Notes: generated by a model not told the origin, from the letters alone. A DNA stretch of 64,000 nucleotides from Trochalopteron elliotii (GCA_024734555.1 JANPWX010000073.1:2441352-2505351), one strand, 5' to 3'. Positions 1 to 14,069 are shown, counted from the stretch's first letter. Made by a program: numbers and translations.

Positions 1-714
1 ACCAAATGCTCCACTTCTTCTTCCTGATGGCACCTCGTTTCATCTGCGCAAGAGAAGAACAGGAGGTATCTGATCTGGAGCTGCCTTCAGCCACAGAAGT
101 TGAGTGGTGTCTTGCACTCTGTGCATGCACAGGTAGACAACACAAACACTGTCACCACCCCCAGCCAGGGACAAGTTCATTCCTCCTGGCAAGGGCTGTG
201 CTCTCAATGTGTTTCAGGGCATGCCAGTCTTCTGCATGTCCCTCCTGACATTCCACCTCCAGCACATGGAATATTGCTTTACTGGCCTGGAAGTACTCTG
301 TAGGAATAGCTATGGTTGCAAGCCTCCTTTGTCACTTAATGCCTCAAGTTCCTGTGATCACAGCTACTTGAGGCATGTGAGTGGTCTTGACTGTTTCAGA
401 TTTCAGTAAGATGCATGAAGGAACATTTAAGCTATGCCCACAGCTCTCCTTCTGCATAATCCAAGACAGGTCTCCTTCCTTTCTTCTTTGGGGTGGATCA
501 GAAAGCCGATCTGTTAATTTATCCTTATATGTTCTTTAATTCATCTACATATGTAACAGCTGTATCTGGGAGCTGCTAACACAAGATCAGTTCTCATTAT
601 ACCAAGGAAAAAGTGTAGGGGTTTATTCCTGTTCTCACTTTTAAAATCAGACAAAGAATTCTTATAATGACTGGCTTTGGGCAAGAAAGTAATCAGCAAA
701 AAGTAGAGCAGCTT
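1..714. other. Non-coding stretch, nothing recognised
   Basis: Mixed-composition DNA with several overlapping short open frames of about 60-80 codons in different frames. None resembles a known protein and none has a supporting splice or promoter context. I see no repeat family here. Confidence 0.5.
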
Positions 715-716
715 GA

Positions 717-799
<83 letters not shown>
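715..799. repeat. Compound microsatellite (CTAT)n-(TG)n
   Basis: About eleven uninterrupted CTAT tetramers (715-760) pass directly into about nineteen TG dimers (761-799). Both blocks are perfect, which favours high length polymorphism. Translations through it (runs of Leu-Ser-Ile-Tyr, Cys-Val or Thr-His) are artefacts of the repeat and not a gene. Confidence 0.97.
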
Positions 800-803
<4 letters not shown>

Positions 804-3800
804 TGTCTCTGAAAAACACTCTAAATCCCTTCTGTATGCTAACTTTTCCCTTTGAGTTTCCAAGACAACAGTGGTTTCACTCCATGCTGTCCCCATATAA
901 CTCCTTGGTCCTCCCTCTTCAGAGATGACTGCATGGTTTGTAAGGACACTATTTTTTTTCCCCATATATTTCTAATCATCCATACTGAACTATCCTACCC
1001 CTGCTATCTGTGAGTACCAGCACACAGAGAAGTTAACCCAAAAAAAGCTATGGTTTGATCCTGAGGAGAGCATAACCCATTCTGGTGCAATGGCCCCATG
1101 TGTACATTCTTTCCCCATGTTGCACGTGGAGTCATTTATCCCATTTTCAAATAAACTATCTCACTTGACTGTGGGGTGGAAGTAGGTCCATGGGAAGATT
1201 CTGTGCTGTCACACTCTGAAGATCACCCCTTAACCTGAGAAACCTTTTGTCTGGTATAACTTGTTCTGCATCTGGCATTCCTCATTAAATGTGCACTCTG
1301 GGAAGCATCTCAGTAACAGGTAGCAGTGGTTGTGCCCACTGCATGTAGTAAGATTTAGCTACATTTTTCCTAGGCTGGCAGCCACTCAATAGATGTGATT
1401 TTTGCATAGGCAGGTAGCAGAGATCATGTAAATTCATTTTGCCACTGCCACTGCTTATGCTCTGCAGTTTGGAGTTTCCTGGTAATGCAGCTGTGCAAGA
1501 GAACCCTGCAAAAGTAATGCAGCAGTGCCTATTTCTTTTCCCATTTTCCACTGGGTACAGGTCCTTCTAGAGTCTGAAGTGCTCACCCACTGTGAGACAA
1601 TCCTGAAGGCTTGTCTCACTATTCCTTTCATGAGAAGGTTGCTCTTCAGCCCTGGGATCTCACCTGTGGGAGCACTTTCCTAATTTTCAAACTGCACTCT
1701 TCCCTATTGCTCATTTCCACTGAGAGCTTCAGTCCAGCTCCTCTCTTTCATGGTCATTTACCAGTTGCATCACTGCCTTCTTCCATGTGTCTCCATTTCT
1801 GTCCCACAGCAAACATTGCCATGAAAAATCTTGATTAGTGGAGTTTAGGAAACTGCAGCAGGATGGTACAGATTTCTAAATACTGCTAAGAGGTAGTGGC
1901 TCAGACTGTGATTTGAAGGAGGCTTCTTGTCCACTTTTGCTAGAAGTTCTCATTCCTTGTCAGTCCAGAAGATCAAACTTGGTCTCTACCTAATAGAACA
2001 TGAGTGCTGGTGGGATATATGTAAGTGCTTATGAAAGCAGCATGGCTCCTGGGGTGGTACAGGAAAGCACAAGAAGAGAAATAAATAGTTGCATAATCTG
2101 TGAAGAAGCTGTGAATCAGATGTTCCTGTATATCTTTTTTCCAGACTTCATTTTTCTGCTTTTTAAAATAAAAGGCAGCAGTAAGACAGATCCCAGGCCC
2201 AGGCCTGGCTTAGAGCAGTTTGTGTTTGGTGCCTTCAGAAACTTACCCAAGTTAGATAGGGACATGGGCAGCTCTGAGAAATACCCTGGGACCAGGAAAT
2301 TGGAGAAAATGCTGATATTTATTGTTCAGGTAAAGGGGGGGGGGGAAGTTTCCAAGACATTGTGCAAATTTTGTGTATCACTGTAGAGGTGGAAGGGTGC
2401 TATGTAGCACTGCTGGTCTGCACTGGTCTGCCCATTGACTCACTGTAGGATAAAGGGCAGAGTGTGTTTCAGAGCTCCATCCATGAAATGCACGTGATAA
2501 GACACAGGAAAGCTGGAAGATTCCACTTGTATTTTTAAAATGTGTTGAGATCTTCTGCAGAAATTTTTAAAAATAGACAAAACATTTTTTAATCTAAGTC
2601 TTATTGTTTCAGGTGAGTAGAAATACTGAGAGGATGATGAGAACAGATCTATTGGGACATTCAGATTTCATTCTGGTTTTGAACTTGGTAAACATATCTT
2701 TGATTTTTAAAGTCATTGACTTATGAATGTGAGAACTATTTTAGGAACCTGTGTTACCTTTAACAAGGTTCAAAGAAAGCAAGATTTTGGGCTACAACAC
2801 ACACAGGCAAACGCAGATAACCCTTTCAGTCAGACACTTCAATTATGACAGAGAATTTTATGTGTTCTTCTCAATAAAATAAAATATCATAAAGGTAGCT
2901 AGTGTCACACCACAAACAAAGGATCTTGGTAATCATATGTCCTTAGCTATATTGTGGCCTTGGCCACTACAGAAAATCACTCTGGCAGCCTCCATCACCC
3001 TAAGAGATCCTTGATCTTCTAGCACAATAAGCAGGTTATTACAGCTCTCCAGTGTTCCTGCAGAATAGCAAACAATCAGATCAGCTAAGAAGCAGCCTGT
3101 ACTCCTTCATTTCCCAGAAGTGCCCTGTGCCAAATTAACAGCAAAATGCCTTTGTCTACAGGAGTGTGCCAGAGGATCACACGTCATAAATCTTTGCTCT
3201 AACCTAACTTTGATTATGTGCATTTATAAAGTACAGGGGATCAAATACAAAGGAAAGAGGCAAATAGATAATAGCAAATAGAAATTAAATAAATAATTTT
3301 TCAAAATGAGCAATAGAGAAAGAAAAGCCTCAATCAGTCTGCAGCATTTATGCACAGCATGGACCTAACTGTTGAAAAACTGCTAATGGGAGCAGTCATC
3401 CTTGACTTGTCCAGGAATAGCTGAGGAGATCACAAAGGTGACAGCTTGATTCTCAGCTTGTGACAAACAACATGGCACTAGCTTTTTACCTAAGGTAACA
3501 AAACTGTGTGTGAAAAGCCCCTTCCCAAAGAGGGCAAATCCCAGTCTGCAGACATTCCTCCTAAGAAGACAAGTCATACCTGCTTCCTACAGCACACAAC
3601 TTTGTGTGGAGCATGAGGGCTTACAGAGCATTTCCATTAAGTGGTATCAAAGTCAATTTTCATGTGTCAGGCTCAAATTTTAAGAGGTAGAGATTTTTAC
3701 ATAGCTCTTGAAGGCACTTTTTAGAGTTCAAACGCAGATTAAGCTGCCCTATAGATATGAAAAATGATGCATTTTGGCTGCATTTTGTCTAATCACACTT

Positions 3801-4327
3801 CAGCAAAGAGTCAGGCACTACCCAAGTTCTGTGTCACTTCTGTTCACACCTGACTGCCACTAGCAAGTGCAAAGGTCTTTAACAGCACCACCAGCCAAGG
3901 GAGGAAGCCATGCAGAGTGCAAAATGGCTCACAGTGACTCACTTGCAGCTCCATGTACAACTGGCAGCCCCAAGAAGGACACACGTGCTTATTGTGTGAT
4001 CCTGAATTTACTACTATGGATTAACACGTTTTTCCCCTACTCCTGCAATAGCTCACTGTGGGATTTACAATGTCATGTGAAGGCCCCTTTTATAAACTGC
4101 TGCCTGCAATATCTGAAATAGTGAAAATCACCAAAGACAAGCTGAGTTCTGGCTCAGAATTTTAATGCATTTTACAGGTGGGATTTTATATTTGGAGCAG
4201 ATTTTTGTAGTCCATATTCAGAAATCACAGTTGAAGCTTTCACCCAGATAAACCCAACAGTGTCATCTCTTACACTAAACATCAGCTCATGCCAACAATT
4301 CTGATGTGATAATTACAACTCAAGTTG
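800..4327. other. Non-coding stretch, largely unique DNA
   Basis: No gene is recognised. The longest open frame (2,000-2,386, 128 codons) has no family resemblance and runs through an eleven-G tract at 2,335-2,345. Base use is ordinary and CpG-poor. No confident transposon was identified, although very old diverged copies cannot be excluded by eye. Confidence 0.5.
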
Positions 4328-4730
4328 ACATAAGAATTTACTGTCAGCTATCCTTCGTTACATCAAAGGTCCATCTAGCCAGGACCCTTTAGTCCATCAC
4401 TGAAGGGAAGAAACTACTTGGAAGGTGCTTGTTCTTAAGAGACCAAATATAAAAAGTATATCTGGAATATCCAGAAAACCTAAAAAATTTCCTCCAACAC
4501 ACTACAATCAGATTTTCACGTGCCATTGTTTATGTCTCTATAACCCTCTGTAGGTTTCCCTTCTCTAAACCTCAGAGTCCAGACCCCTCTGAAGCCTACA
4601 TGAGCAAGCATATAGCACCTACAACATCTGCAACAAAGATTTTCACACGTGAATCAAATATTCAAAGAACTACATCCTTTTCATGGCTCTCTTTCAGTTG
4701 TAAGTTTAATTCAGTGCCCCTGTTTCTCCC
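4328..4730 (-). mobile_element. Old CR1-type LINE 3' relic
   Basis: The left end carries ACATAAGAA, followed by a motif close to CAAAGGTCCATCTAGCC. This is the reverse complement of the 3' end of an old amniote CR1 subfamily, whose tail is TTCTTATGT. Further right, segments such as the one near 4,660-4,730 fit the end of the reverse-transcriptase frame in the same orientation. The copy is heavily mutated with no usable reading frame. The match is to a remembered consensus, so the exact subfamily and limits are uncertain. Confidence 0.55.
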
Positions 4731-5949
4731 ACCAGTGAGCTACAATTCTCTGTGCCATTAGTAAGAGCACAGAAAGGGCCCTGGCTCACCTCTGGGCACA
4801 GCTCTCTAGCAGGTACAGAAAGCCTCTAAACCGTCCACATACATTCCATAAACAGGAGCTCACTTAAATCCTGAGTTCACATCCAAGTCCAAGAGGTGTG
4901 GACATGATGAAAGGGTCTATAGAGTCAGGATATCTGGGTCCTGACTGCTGGTACAGCTCATGGCAATTCTTGGCCATACTTGTGGACTGACAGTGCTTCT
5001 TTAATCCCCTTTGACACCCTGGCCAACCCCAGCAGGGACCCGACATCCCAGGGCCCGTCCCATTGCCACAAGGGATCCTGGTGCCAGCCACTGTCTGTGG
5101 TCAACTGTGAGGTTACAAATGTACCTTCAATTCCATCATATGCTGCAAAACCAAAGGCCCCAAAGATATTTGCCTTGTCCCCTGTCTCCTCTCAGCTCCA
5201 TCATGCTCATTGTTTGTGCTGAAGAATGCTCACTCAGAGCCTGGTGGGAGGATGTAGCAGGCAAGCATTTTACTGGAAAACAAAGCAGAAGCAGGACACA
5301 GCTCATGTTAGTAAATAATGAGAAGGGTGGTGCAAATGCTTCAGTCAGCTCCAAGGCTGAGTAAGCTGAGCTGAGGGCTGAGCAGTGAGCACCTCCCTCT
5401 CTCTCCATCTCTATTCACAGATCAGCATGACAGGATCCACTACCTACAGTTCTGGAATAATTCTGAGCCTAATTTCAGGTGTGGTGTAGGAAGGAGTTAT
5501 GATCAGATGTGCTGAAGAAACGAAACAGACCTTAGCCTATGAAGCTCATCTTATTCTCCTTGATACCACTTCTACCCCATTAACCTAAGGGTAAATTAAA
5601 GTCAGGATAAGGCAATTGTTTGTTGGAAAAGGGAAAAAGATAGCATTCTACCACACAAACATCAGCTGCATCCACACATACTCACATAAACACAGAGAGC
5701 ATCTACTTAAAGGGAGGGAGCACTGTGAAAAGGTCAGCAATCTGTACTCATTTTCTGCCCTCAGGACCAGAGGGGAAGAAAGCTCATTGAGTGCTCCCCC
5801 TGCCCCAAGCAGGGTCAGTGTTTGTACAAACTTTCCCTTATTGTCTGTCTGACTATTCTGAAAACTCTCTGGTGCTGGCAATTCCTGTGGTGTTCCTAGA
5901 CCATATATTCCTGACCTCACATACATTTTCGTTAGCCTAAAAACTTGTC
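4731..5949. other. Non-coding stretch, nothing recognised
   Basis: Several overlapping open frames of 75-117 codons lie at 4,864-5,408 on both strands, but none resembles a known protein. Their mutual overlap is what chance produces in moderately GC-rich DNA. The left part may hold a further, unrecognisable extension of the neighbouring CR1 relic. Confidence 0.4.
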
Positions 5950-6235
5950 CTAGTGTTTAGCCTAAGTCTCCTTTACTGCAATTTAAACTCAATATTCCTT
6001 TTTATATCCTCAGTGGAAAAGAAGACTATTTAATTTCCTTTGTCTTAGTAGCAATTTCCTATATATTTAAAGACTTGTTTTCCTACTGTTTTCCTCTAGA
6101 GCCAGTCTTCTTTAGCCCAAACAACCACAAATCTTTGTGTCTTCCCTCACAGGTTGTGTTTTCTAGACCTCAGATCATTTTTATTCCTCTCCTCTGCTGT
6201 TCCCACCAAATAGCCTGTGTCTTTCCACGCTGGCT
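5950..6235 (-). mobile_element. Old CR1 LINE relic, end of ORF2
   Basis: Read on the minus strand, the segment follows the end of the CR1 reverse-transcriptase gene. The part at 6,100-6,200 fits the conserved stretch for the end of the RT thumb (a 'GLFSLEKRRL'-like region), and the part at 5,965-6,070 fits the sequence just after it. The copy is decayed by many substitutions and small gaps, with no intact frame. It is an ancient, inactive insertion truncated at both ends. Confidence 0.65.
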
Positions 6236-6335
6236 TTCCAGTGCTTCAGCAGGGCTGCACCACCACAGAGCAGACCATGGCCTCCCATGTTACATGTCTC
6301 TTTTTTATAGCCTGAAATGATGTCCGACGTCTGCC

Positions 6336-6354
6336 TTTTTTTTTTTTTTTTTGG
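6336..6354. repeat. Poly-T tract flanked by CTGCC/GGCAG
   Basis: A run of about 18 T residues sits between CTGCC on the left and GGCAG on the right, a five-base inverted pair. No element body ending here was recognised, so I treat it as a simple homopolymer tract. Confidence 0.85.
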
Positions 6355-6779
6355 CAGTATGGCATTTACAGAAAATGCATAAGGATCTTCACATCTTACT
6401 GGATGAGATAAATCGTTCATATTTTAAGAGGAAGAGGTGACAAAGTATAGAGGCCAAGGAGAAAGAATGGCAGAGCTTGGAGATTTATTTCTTGATCTCA
6501 GGAAATAATTATCTCCTTGTTCAATTTTCTGGCATAAATAGAAAACATTGTGTGGTGTTTTGAACACTGTATTGTATTTTGGATGATGAAAACCAGGCAG
6601 AGATTGACAACATTAGAGAGAAGCTCATTGATGAACAATAAAAATAGTTAAGAAGAGAGAGAAAAATTTAAAAGAAAGTAATTCCCTATAATTTAATCAA
6701 GTGATAATTTCAGGAGAGGATTAAAGGCTTACTCAAGCCTTAATGATGGAAACATGAGCAATGCAATGATTTAGAATAT

Positions 6780-6970
6780 TAAAGGACAGCAAGCAGATGG
6801 TCATAAGAGAATGCATTGACATGAAATTAATGAAAATAACACTTCAGAGTAACTGGTGAAAGTGGGATTTTCTACACAGTGGAATAATGTCCAGAAAAGG
6901 TGACAGAAACTTCACCATTCACATCATTTCAAGCCAGACTGGACAAAAGAAAGAGTCAGTGGACAGGAAA
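6780..6970 (+). mobile_element. Old CR1 LINE 3' fragment
   Basis: The segment around 6,880-6,960 follows the plus-strand order of the CR1 C-terminal region: a 'GTGGAATG..TTGCC' block, then the block before the stop that ends in 'CTGGACAAA'. It is strongly diverged. It lies close to the minus-strand CR1 relic at 5,950-6,235 but is a separate insertion because the orientation is opposite. Confidence 0.4.
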
Positions 6971-9900
6971 GGAAAGGTCACTGAGGCAATTAGGGCTGGA
7001 TCATTTTCTCTTGTGTCTACCATTCCTGTTTTCAAAGAAGAAAATGTACAGATTATGTGTATTTCAACAAAAAGACCTCCCTGCTACATCTTCAGCCCAG
7101 CTGATGGGGAGTTCATGCAACAGATTTTTGGGGTGTCATGGTAAGGAAGTGACCTAATTTGTAGCCCCAAGACATGAGCACAAATCCCTCTTCTGACACT
7201 GGTGGAATTAGGGAAGCCCAAAGAAAATTGCCTCATGAGACAGAAAAACCTCCTAAGGCAGATGGCAGCTTTTGTGTTATGTCTAACCTTGTCACAGACA
7301 AGAAGAATTTGCTACTGATACATCAGCAGCTGAGTAGAGCAAATGTGACAGCATGAAGGCAGGTGAACTTTTTTCTCTGTGTTTGCTGAATCATTTATTT
7401 CCTGTGAGCTGCATTTCTGGGACACCAAAATGATCAGAAAATTCAAGTTGGATTTGCTGAATAATTTCACATGAAATAAGGATAACGGGAAAGATACCAT
7501 GTCAGTAGAGGGAAGAGTAGTACACTTCCAATTTTTACTTGTAAGCCCATCTCCTAAAGGGGAGAGTAAGGAAAGCCTGGATGCACTGAAGAGCTACAGC
7601 AGGAGCAGCCAGCCACCCTCCTTCCCCAACAGCATCCTCTTGGCACTGACACAGCATCAGCCTCCAGTTTGAACCCACATTGCTTCCACTCACAAAGAGA
7701 AGGGCTTAGTCACCAGACTGAGCTACCCTGAACTAGGCTACTGCTGGTCTTTCTGGCTGAGGCTGTCCCACTTTGCACTGACATGCAGAGGAGGAGAAAA
7801 ATAAACATTTTTGTCACTTGGCCCTCATGTGACAAAGTCCTCAGCAGCAATGAGAACATTAAGTATTCTTCCTTTGTCACAGCTGGCTCTTGCACTTGCA
7901 CCATCACACTGTGAACCAGGGCAGGGAAGCAGAGATTTGGCTTAAAAATAACCTGCCAGAAAATAAGCTGTGCTTTTAAAGCCCCATAAATTTTTTGGTG
8001 TGCTTTGTAACCCAGCTGCCCAGAGACCTGTGCCATCACAAACAGGAATGGGAGAAAAAAAAATGACAGAAGTTAAAGATAAGACTCTACCAAAGATATG
8101 GGGGAAGAGGTATTGCTGTTTAACCACTCAGGAAAAGAAATTTAACCACGGGAATTATAAGGAAAAGTTATAGGAACCCAGGAAACATGACGACAGAAAA
8201 GCATATGGTCCAGCAGGCAGGTGTAAAAAGAGAAGACATTGTCCCCTCACACCAAGTGCCCTGATGATGTGGGCTGGTGCTGGAAGAGGCTGATGGACAT
8301 CACAAGCAATTAGGTATTGCGCATTTATATTCCTCTTACAGCTGAGCTCCTTTCATCTTCTGCAGCCTTCTACCAAAATTCAGTGTGACCCCCCCCAGTC
8401 CAAGTAAAGTGCTTTTTTGATAAGAGCAACAAGGAAAATTGGTATTTCCTGAGGAAAACCCCAATCCCTGCTGCTTTGTGTTACATTTTTATATATGCAG
8501 GCTCACGCGCTTACTCCTCATCTCCTGACCTGCAGTAAAGACTGAATTAAAAGTCACTGGTGGCAGTCAGGGGTGGCAGCCCTTCAGAGACAGGCCAAGC
8601 CAAGCTGCATTAAACCAGAGCACAGAGCACCCTGAGCCTGACCTGTCAAGTGTTATCACACTCATCTTCCTGGAGAAAGGCCGGGCTTCATAACTCACAT
8701 CAGGCGGCAGCTCTCAGGTCCTGTACATCTACGCCCTGAGCAAGTGAACTGGTTTAGTTTTTGTCACAGGTGTTTTATTTTTTTGGCAAGAACTGCTGGA
8801 GTAAAATGCTGTTAGCACATCAGCAGGCTTGTCACTCCTTCCCTGTCACATCAATCAGAGTCTCTGTGGACCCAGGCTGCCTTGCCATGCATCTCAGCAC
8901 GAGAGCAGCAAGTTCCTTCCCCTTTCATCACTCACCCCGTTGTGAATGAGCTGCTCTCCTACAACTGCAGGAAAGCAGGGGACAGGAGCCACTGAGCCCC
9001 ACCATACAGAGGAGGAGCTTGAGGTGTTGCAGGACAAGGGGGTCAGTGAAGCCACATCTTTCACTATGTCTGGGTTTGCAATCAAGGCTGACTCCAGACA
9101 GTATAGTTAATCTATGCTCCCTGAATCTCAGCTGGAAGAAAATGGATTAGCTTTACTGACTTGACTGAAGCCAGGGCAATTTACCCTTGCTGAGCATCTA
9201 ACTCTTATCCTGGCCATCAGTTACTTCATGTGTTTCAGCACATAGCACAAAAGCATCATTTTTCAAGCTGACCAGGCATCAAACATGGCTCTTTGGATGG
9301 AGGGAAGCAGCAGAGACTAATCCAGGAAGTAGCATTTCAATGTGCTGTAAGAAACAGGGGGAAAAGAAAACCCCATGCAACCTCATGTGTAAAACATCCC
9401 CATCTCCCACCCCAGCACCAGCAGCTGAGGCACCTTTCCAACCAGCACAGCAGGCAGCTCCCTCAGTGAGGGCAAGTCAGCATAGATCCTGGCTGTGGCA
9501 GAGAGATGATAAACAGTACTGCAGGGCACACTGCAGGGAACATGGGAGGTTGTAAATTAAGGTCTTCCTAATTAGAAAGCAGTCAGAAGCACACAAGCAC
9601 ACACAGACTGCTGGTGTGGGCTAAGCTGCTCTTCTACAGGTTACAGTAATGTTAAAAGGCAAAGCATCACACAGGAGATGGCAAAGGACAGAGCAGTGGA
9701 TGAAGCAGCAGGTGCTTGTACAGCACTGCCACGTGCAGAAAGCCTTGAGTAAGGGCCAAGGAAGAGGCTAGAGTCAGAAAAAGACAGAAATACAAAGGCA
9801 AAGGCTCTTGAAATTACAGGAGCAATTCTGAACTGTGACAAAGGTTATTAGGAAATGAGAGAAGATGTCAGGATATGAGTAAAGTGTTAGCATGTTGTGC

Positions 9901-12900
9901 CTAGAAAGTCCACAAGTCTGGGACTCTGTGAAATATAAATGTGCAGTCGTCAGGTAAGAAAGAAGTGAGTTTTCACTGCAGTAAATCCCTGCAGCAAAAG
10001 ACAAAGGAGTGGAATTGTGGAGATCCTGTGGTTCCTAGCTGAAGGTACAGTGCTAAACCAAACTCTACATCCTAGCAGGGCCAGGGAGGGGTGATGCACA
10101 CACCTTTGTGGTATTAAAAACAAAAAGGCAACTTTAGCTGCAAAGGTAAAGATGTTTTCTGTGATGTGCAGGTACTAAATGTTCTAGTGGAGAAAGGAGA
10201 GTGTCCTCCCCAGACACCCTTTTTGGAAATGCTGTGAATGGCTGTGATGCTGCTCCCCCTCCACGTCACACCTCACATTCAGCCCTCATGAGGACTCAGA
10301 TGCAAAGAGAAGAGAGTAAAGCAAAATCTCTCAGGGGAAATGGCATGGATCCTGTGACATAAAACTGGCTTGGATAAAGTATTCAAAAGTGCTTGATAGA
10401 AAAAGACCAAATAGGACCTAATATTCCCTTAATGAGGCAATTTAGCTGTCTGTAATTCTGTGTCCTCTTCATTGTGCTCTCCCAGCACAGAAGTTCAAAG
10501 GGTTGTCACAACAGGCCCTCAAAGGAGGGGTTTTTTAATGAGTGGGATTTCTTAGGGACTCAGTATGGGGCAGATTTGCTGAAGAGAAGAGGAAAAAGGA
10601 AAACGTAGGATACACTGAAAAATTGGTCATCAAGCTGGATAATTCACTGAGCTATATTGCTGCCTACTGTAAAGCAGCACTGAAATCAGTGGTGTTCTCC
10701 CAGAGACCGTGGTCAGTTCTGGTTTAAGAGCAGATGCGATCCAAATTTAGTTTGACATCTTCAGCAAAGGGACTTTGGAGGGTTTCATCTGTTCTGCTCC
10801 CCCCTGAACAAATGTTTCCTCACTGTGAAAGTGCAATAAGGCTTTTCCAGTGTAACTTGAAGGGAAGACCTGAATTCAATTAACTGGCAGAGAAAATGTT
10901 CTCTCTCTCCCCCGCTCTCTCTCTCTCCTATTTCCTTAAGACAGTGTCTGTCCTTAACACTCGAAGGTCACCTGCAGAATGTGAGTCGGGGGAAGGTACA
11001 GAGCAAGGGAGGTTCATGCTGTGGTGCTGCCACCTCGGCAACCTCCACAAACATCAATTGTGCAGAGAACAGTAACTGTTTTAAATAGGTTAAAAAATAA
11101 AGCCTGGTTATTTAATTTAGCAGACATGATAGGTGGGTCAATATCTATCACTGTGTCCCCATCTTTCTTCCCCACCCCTCAGGTCTCTAAGGGCAGAGGT
11201 TTAAGTCCCAGCTGAAAAAACAGGGCATGCTTCATTTAGTAGCACTGCAGCAGAGCTGCCGGGGAAGTCATGCTTCTGATGAGACATTAAATCAAGGTAA
11301 GCACTAATCTCATGGATATCACTGCTTAAGAAGCACAGGAAGAAAAAATAACAAAATTTTCATGGCTCTTGTGCTTTGACCCTCACTACAGTGTGATTCA
11401 AAATATACGTGAAATGGGAGGCATCAAGTTTTCCGACTGCCTGCTTATGCTTTTTTATCCTTTGCTCTAGGGGAGATTTATTGTGTAGACAGGGGTTCTG
11501 TTAAACAAAAACTCCATCAACAAGAGCAAGTAGACATCATTCCAAAACTCTATTAAGTATCCAAGCCACCAGACCATCCTCTTTTGTTCTTTGCAACCCT
11601 TACTCCATTCCTCCTTACAACCCCCTCTTCCCTTCCACTGCCCCAGCACGTGTGTCTCCCTAGTACCATGCCTCAGCCATCATCAGCCATTTTTCCTAGG
11701 AGGTGATTTCAAATCCTACTAGAAGGTATGCAGCTCAGGTCAGACTGAACCTGCACATCTGAGCAACACCTTATTGCTTTTAGGAGCAAGAAACAACAAA
11801 GAAGACAGCTGCAGTATTTCAGGCTATTCTCCTTTCTTTCCTAACCAGCTCCCCAACCATCTCCCTGCACAGGCATGATTTTCTCTTTGAAACAATCTTG
11901 ATGCACCTGGTAATTGGTGGATCCAGAGACTAATAGCTCAGCAATAATTATGTTGTTTTTCCATGCTTTACACTATTTCTTGTTTATTAAATTACTGCTC
12001 TGTGAGAGAGACTGAGCTGTCCCAAAGACATACAAGAAAGGCAGGTATTTACTGCCACCAATGTCCTTACGAAGGCTCCATCACTTTCTTTTAGGTGTGA
12101 GCAAAGAGAGCAGAGGCTAGCAGGTTAGATCCTGTCTGGATAAATAAACAACAAATTACTTGGATTGTCCTCTCCAGTTTCCCTTGTTTTCTGTAAAAAA
12201 AAACCCCAACCAACCAAATAAACAAACAAAACTCCAAGAAGTAATTCAGCCCTATTTTTATGGTTTTTTACAGGTTCCAGGCAAGAAATCACATCTAGGA
12301 AATTCTGTAATTGATCATGCCAAAAATAAAGATGACAGCATTACAATGTTTAGTCCTACGCTTCATTTACTCCTAGATCCAAGGGGCTCTTCCAACATCC
12401 TTTGCTACCCCTGATGTGGTCCTCCTCTCACTTTGATGCCAGCAGGCATCGTAGTCAAGATGTGACTACCCATACATGGTCACTGGCATAAGCACCAGTT
12501 GCACTGGGAAGGAGGGACCTGTGATTTCCCAGTGGGGTGAAGAACCCAAATCCAGATCCAGTTTGTTCCTTAGGGATGGCTGCAAGATGGAGGCAAGCTA
12601 CCACACAGTCTCCCCCCTCTGAAGCAGGCATGTGTGCAGTGACAGGGCACAGGTGCTGCCCTGCCCATCACGTGTGACACACTCCACATGTGACAGCACA
12701 GGCACAGCTGTGGCCTCTGACAGGCACCATCCCAATGATGGGCACTTTCTTTTAGGGGGAGCAGGCAAAAGGGCCACTTCCCCTCATTCTGCCTCCACCA
12801 TGAGGAATTAGGTGTTCCAAAGCTACTGATTTCATTAGACTTAATCCAGGGATGAGATTCTCTCTGCATGCCAAGCAAGTCATTGTACATATTTAAAAGT

Positions 12901-14069
12901 TCTTTGACTATGTCTCTTCAGTTAAGTCTCTTCACAACTCCCCATCTCCCTAAACTCCTTGGATGGGCCATACTAACCTCTGAAGAGCCTTAGACTTGTT
13001 CCTGGAGCCCCTCCATCTGGCTTTTAGAGCTTTCCAGCCTCACAAACTGCTCATGCAGAAGCCCTGCCCCTGCTATTTACTGAGTCCCAAGACTTCTCTT
13101 CCTAAAACCTTGCAGATACCACAGGTTCATCCACTTCCTGAGAACCTCTCTCTGCTGGAGCCCTCACAGCTCTCACTTTAATTCAGCTCTTTTATTTCCT
13201 TTTAACTTAACCTGCAGGGGACCTTCATGTGTACACTTCAGGGACTTGGAGATATCTTTCTCCATTCTGAACCTCTCCAAAGTTTTCATACTCATGTCTG
13301 TGTCCCCCACCACCTCTTTAAGGTTGGTTTATATTCCTCAGGTTCCACACCAAAATTTTCTCCGTGACTTGTATTACTAACTTACCCTTGTTCATAGGGC
13401 TTCTGTCCTCACCTCATCTAAGCCAGGCACACAAGAGTCACCCTGGACACTCTCCCATTGCATAATGTGGCTGATTTCTTTAGCAACATCCTATATCCTT
13501 TGCAACTGCCACTTTAAGTCCTTCCCAGATCCACTGTTACTTGCAGTAAAATTATTTCCCATTTTCATGGTGAATTTATAAGTTTTTCTTTCCTTCAGTT
13601 ATCCCAGTTATCTCTCTGAAGGTCTGCTCCAAGACATACAACCATGTCCTACCAGTGCAAAAAGGTGTCTGGAAGAACCAGAATGTCAGGCAGAAGAGAG
13701 CCTGGTGGGGTTCTCTGACAAATTGGAAAAACCACAGGGAAAGTTTATTAAACCCCTGAGCAGCCTTGGGAGCTTTTAGCATCTCTCCTGTGACTCCTCC
13801 CGCCAGACTGAGTAGTCAGACGTTTGACTCAGGAAAAGCACTGACCAATTCCCTTGGAATCCATGCCCAGGTACCTCAGTACAGGGGCTTGGCTCGGTAG
13901 GTCCAAGGGCTCCCACATGTAGAATTCACATGCCTCTTCATTCCCACCTGCCCCCGTCAGAGAAAGATAACATGAAACTACTTTGGCTGGATTATTTAGT
14001 GCTGCAGAAGGTTTTTCTCCTAGCTTTGCAACAGCAAACTTAATATACACTCCCCCTTTCCTACATTTA
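6971..14069. other. Long non-coding stretch, nothing recognised
   Basis: No open frame above about 110 codons resembles a known protein. The only simple-sequence feature is a CT-rich run near 10,903-10,927. No LTR, CR1 or DNA transposon was recognised. Composition is mixed and CpG-poor. Frames at 7,710-8,039 (minus), 12,570-12,890 (minus) and 9,340-9,555 (plus) are judged to be chance. Confidence 0.45.

Noticed and set aside
713..965. Open frames across the microsatellite
   Set aside because: They are translations of CTAT and TG repeats.
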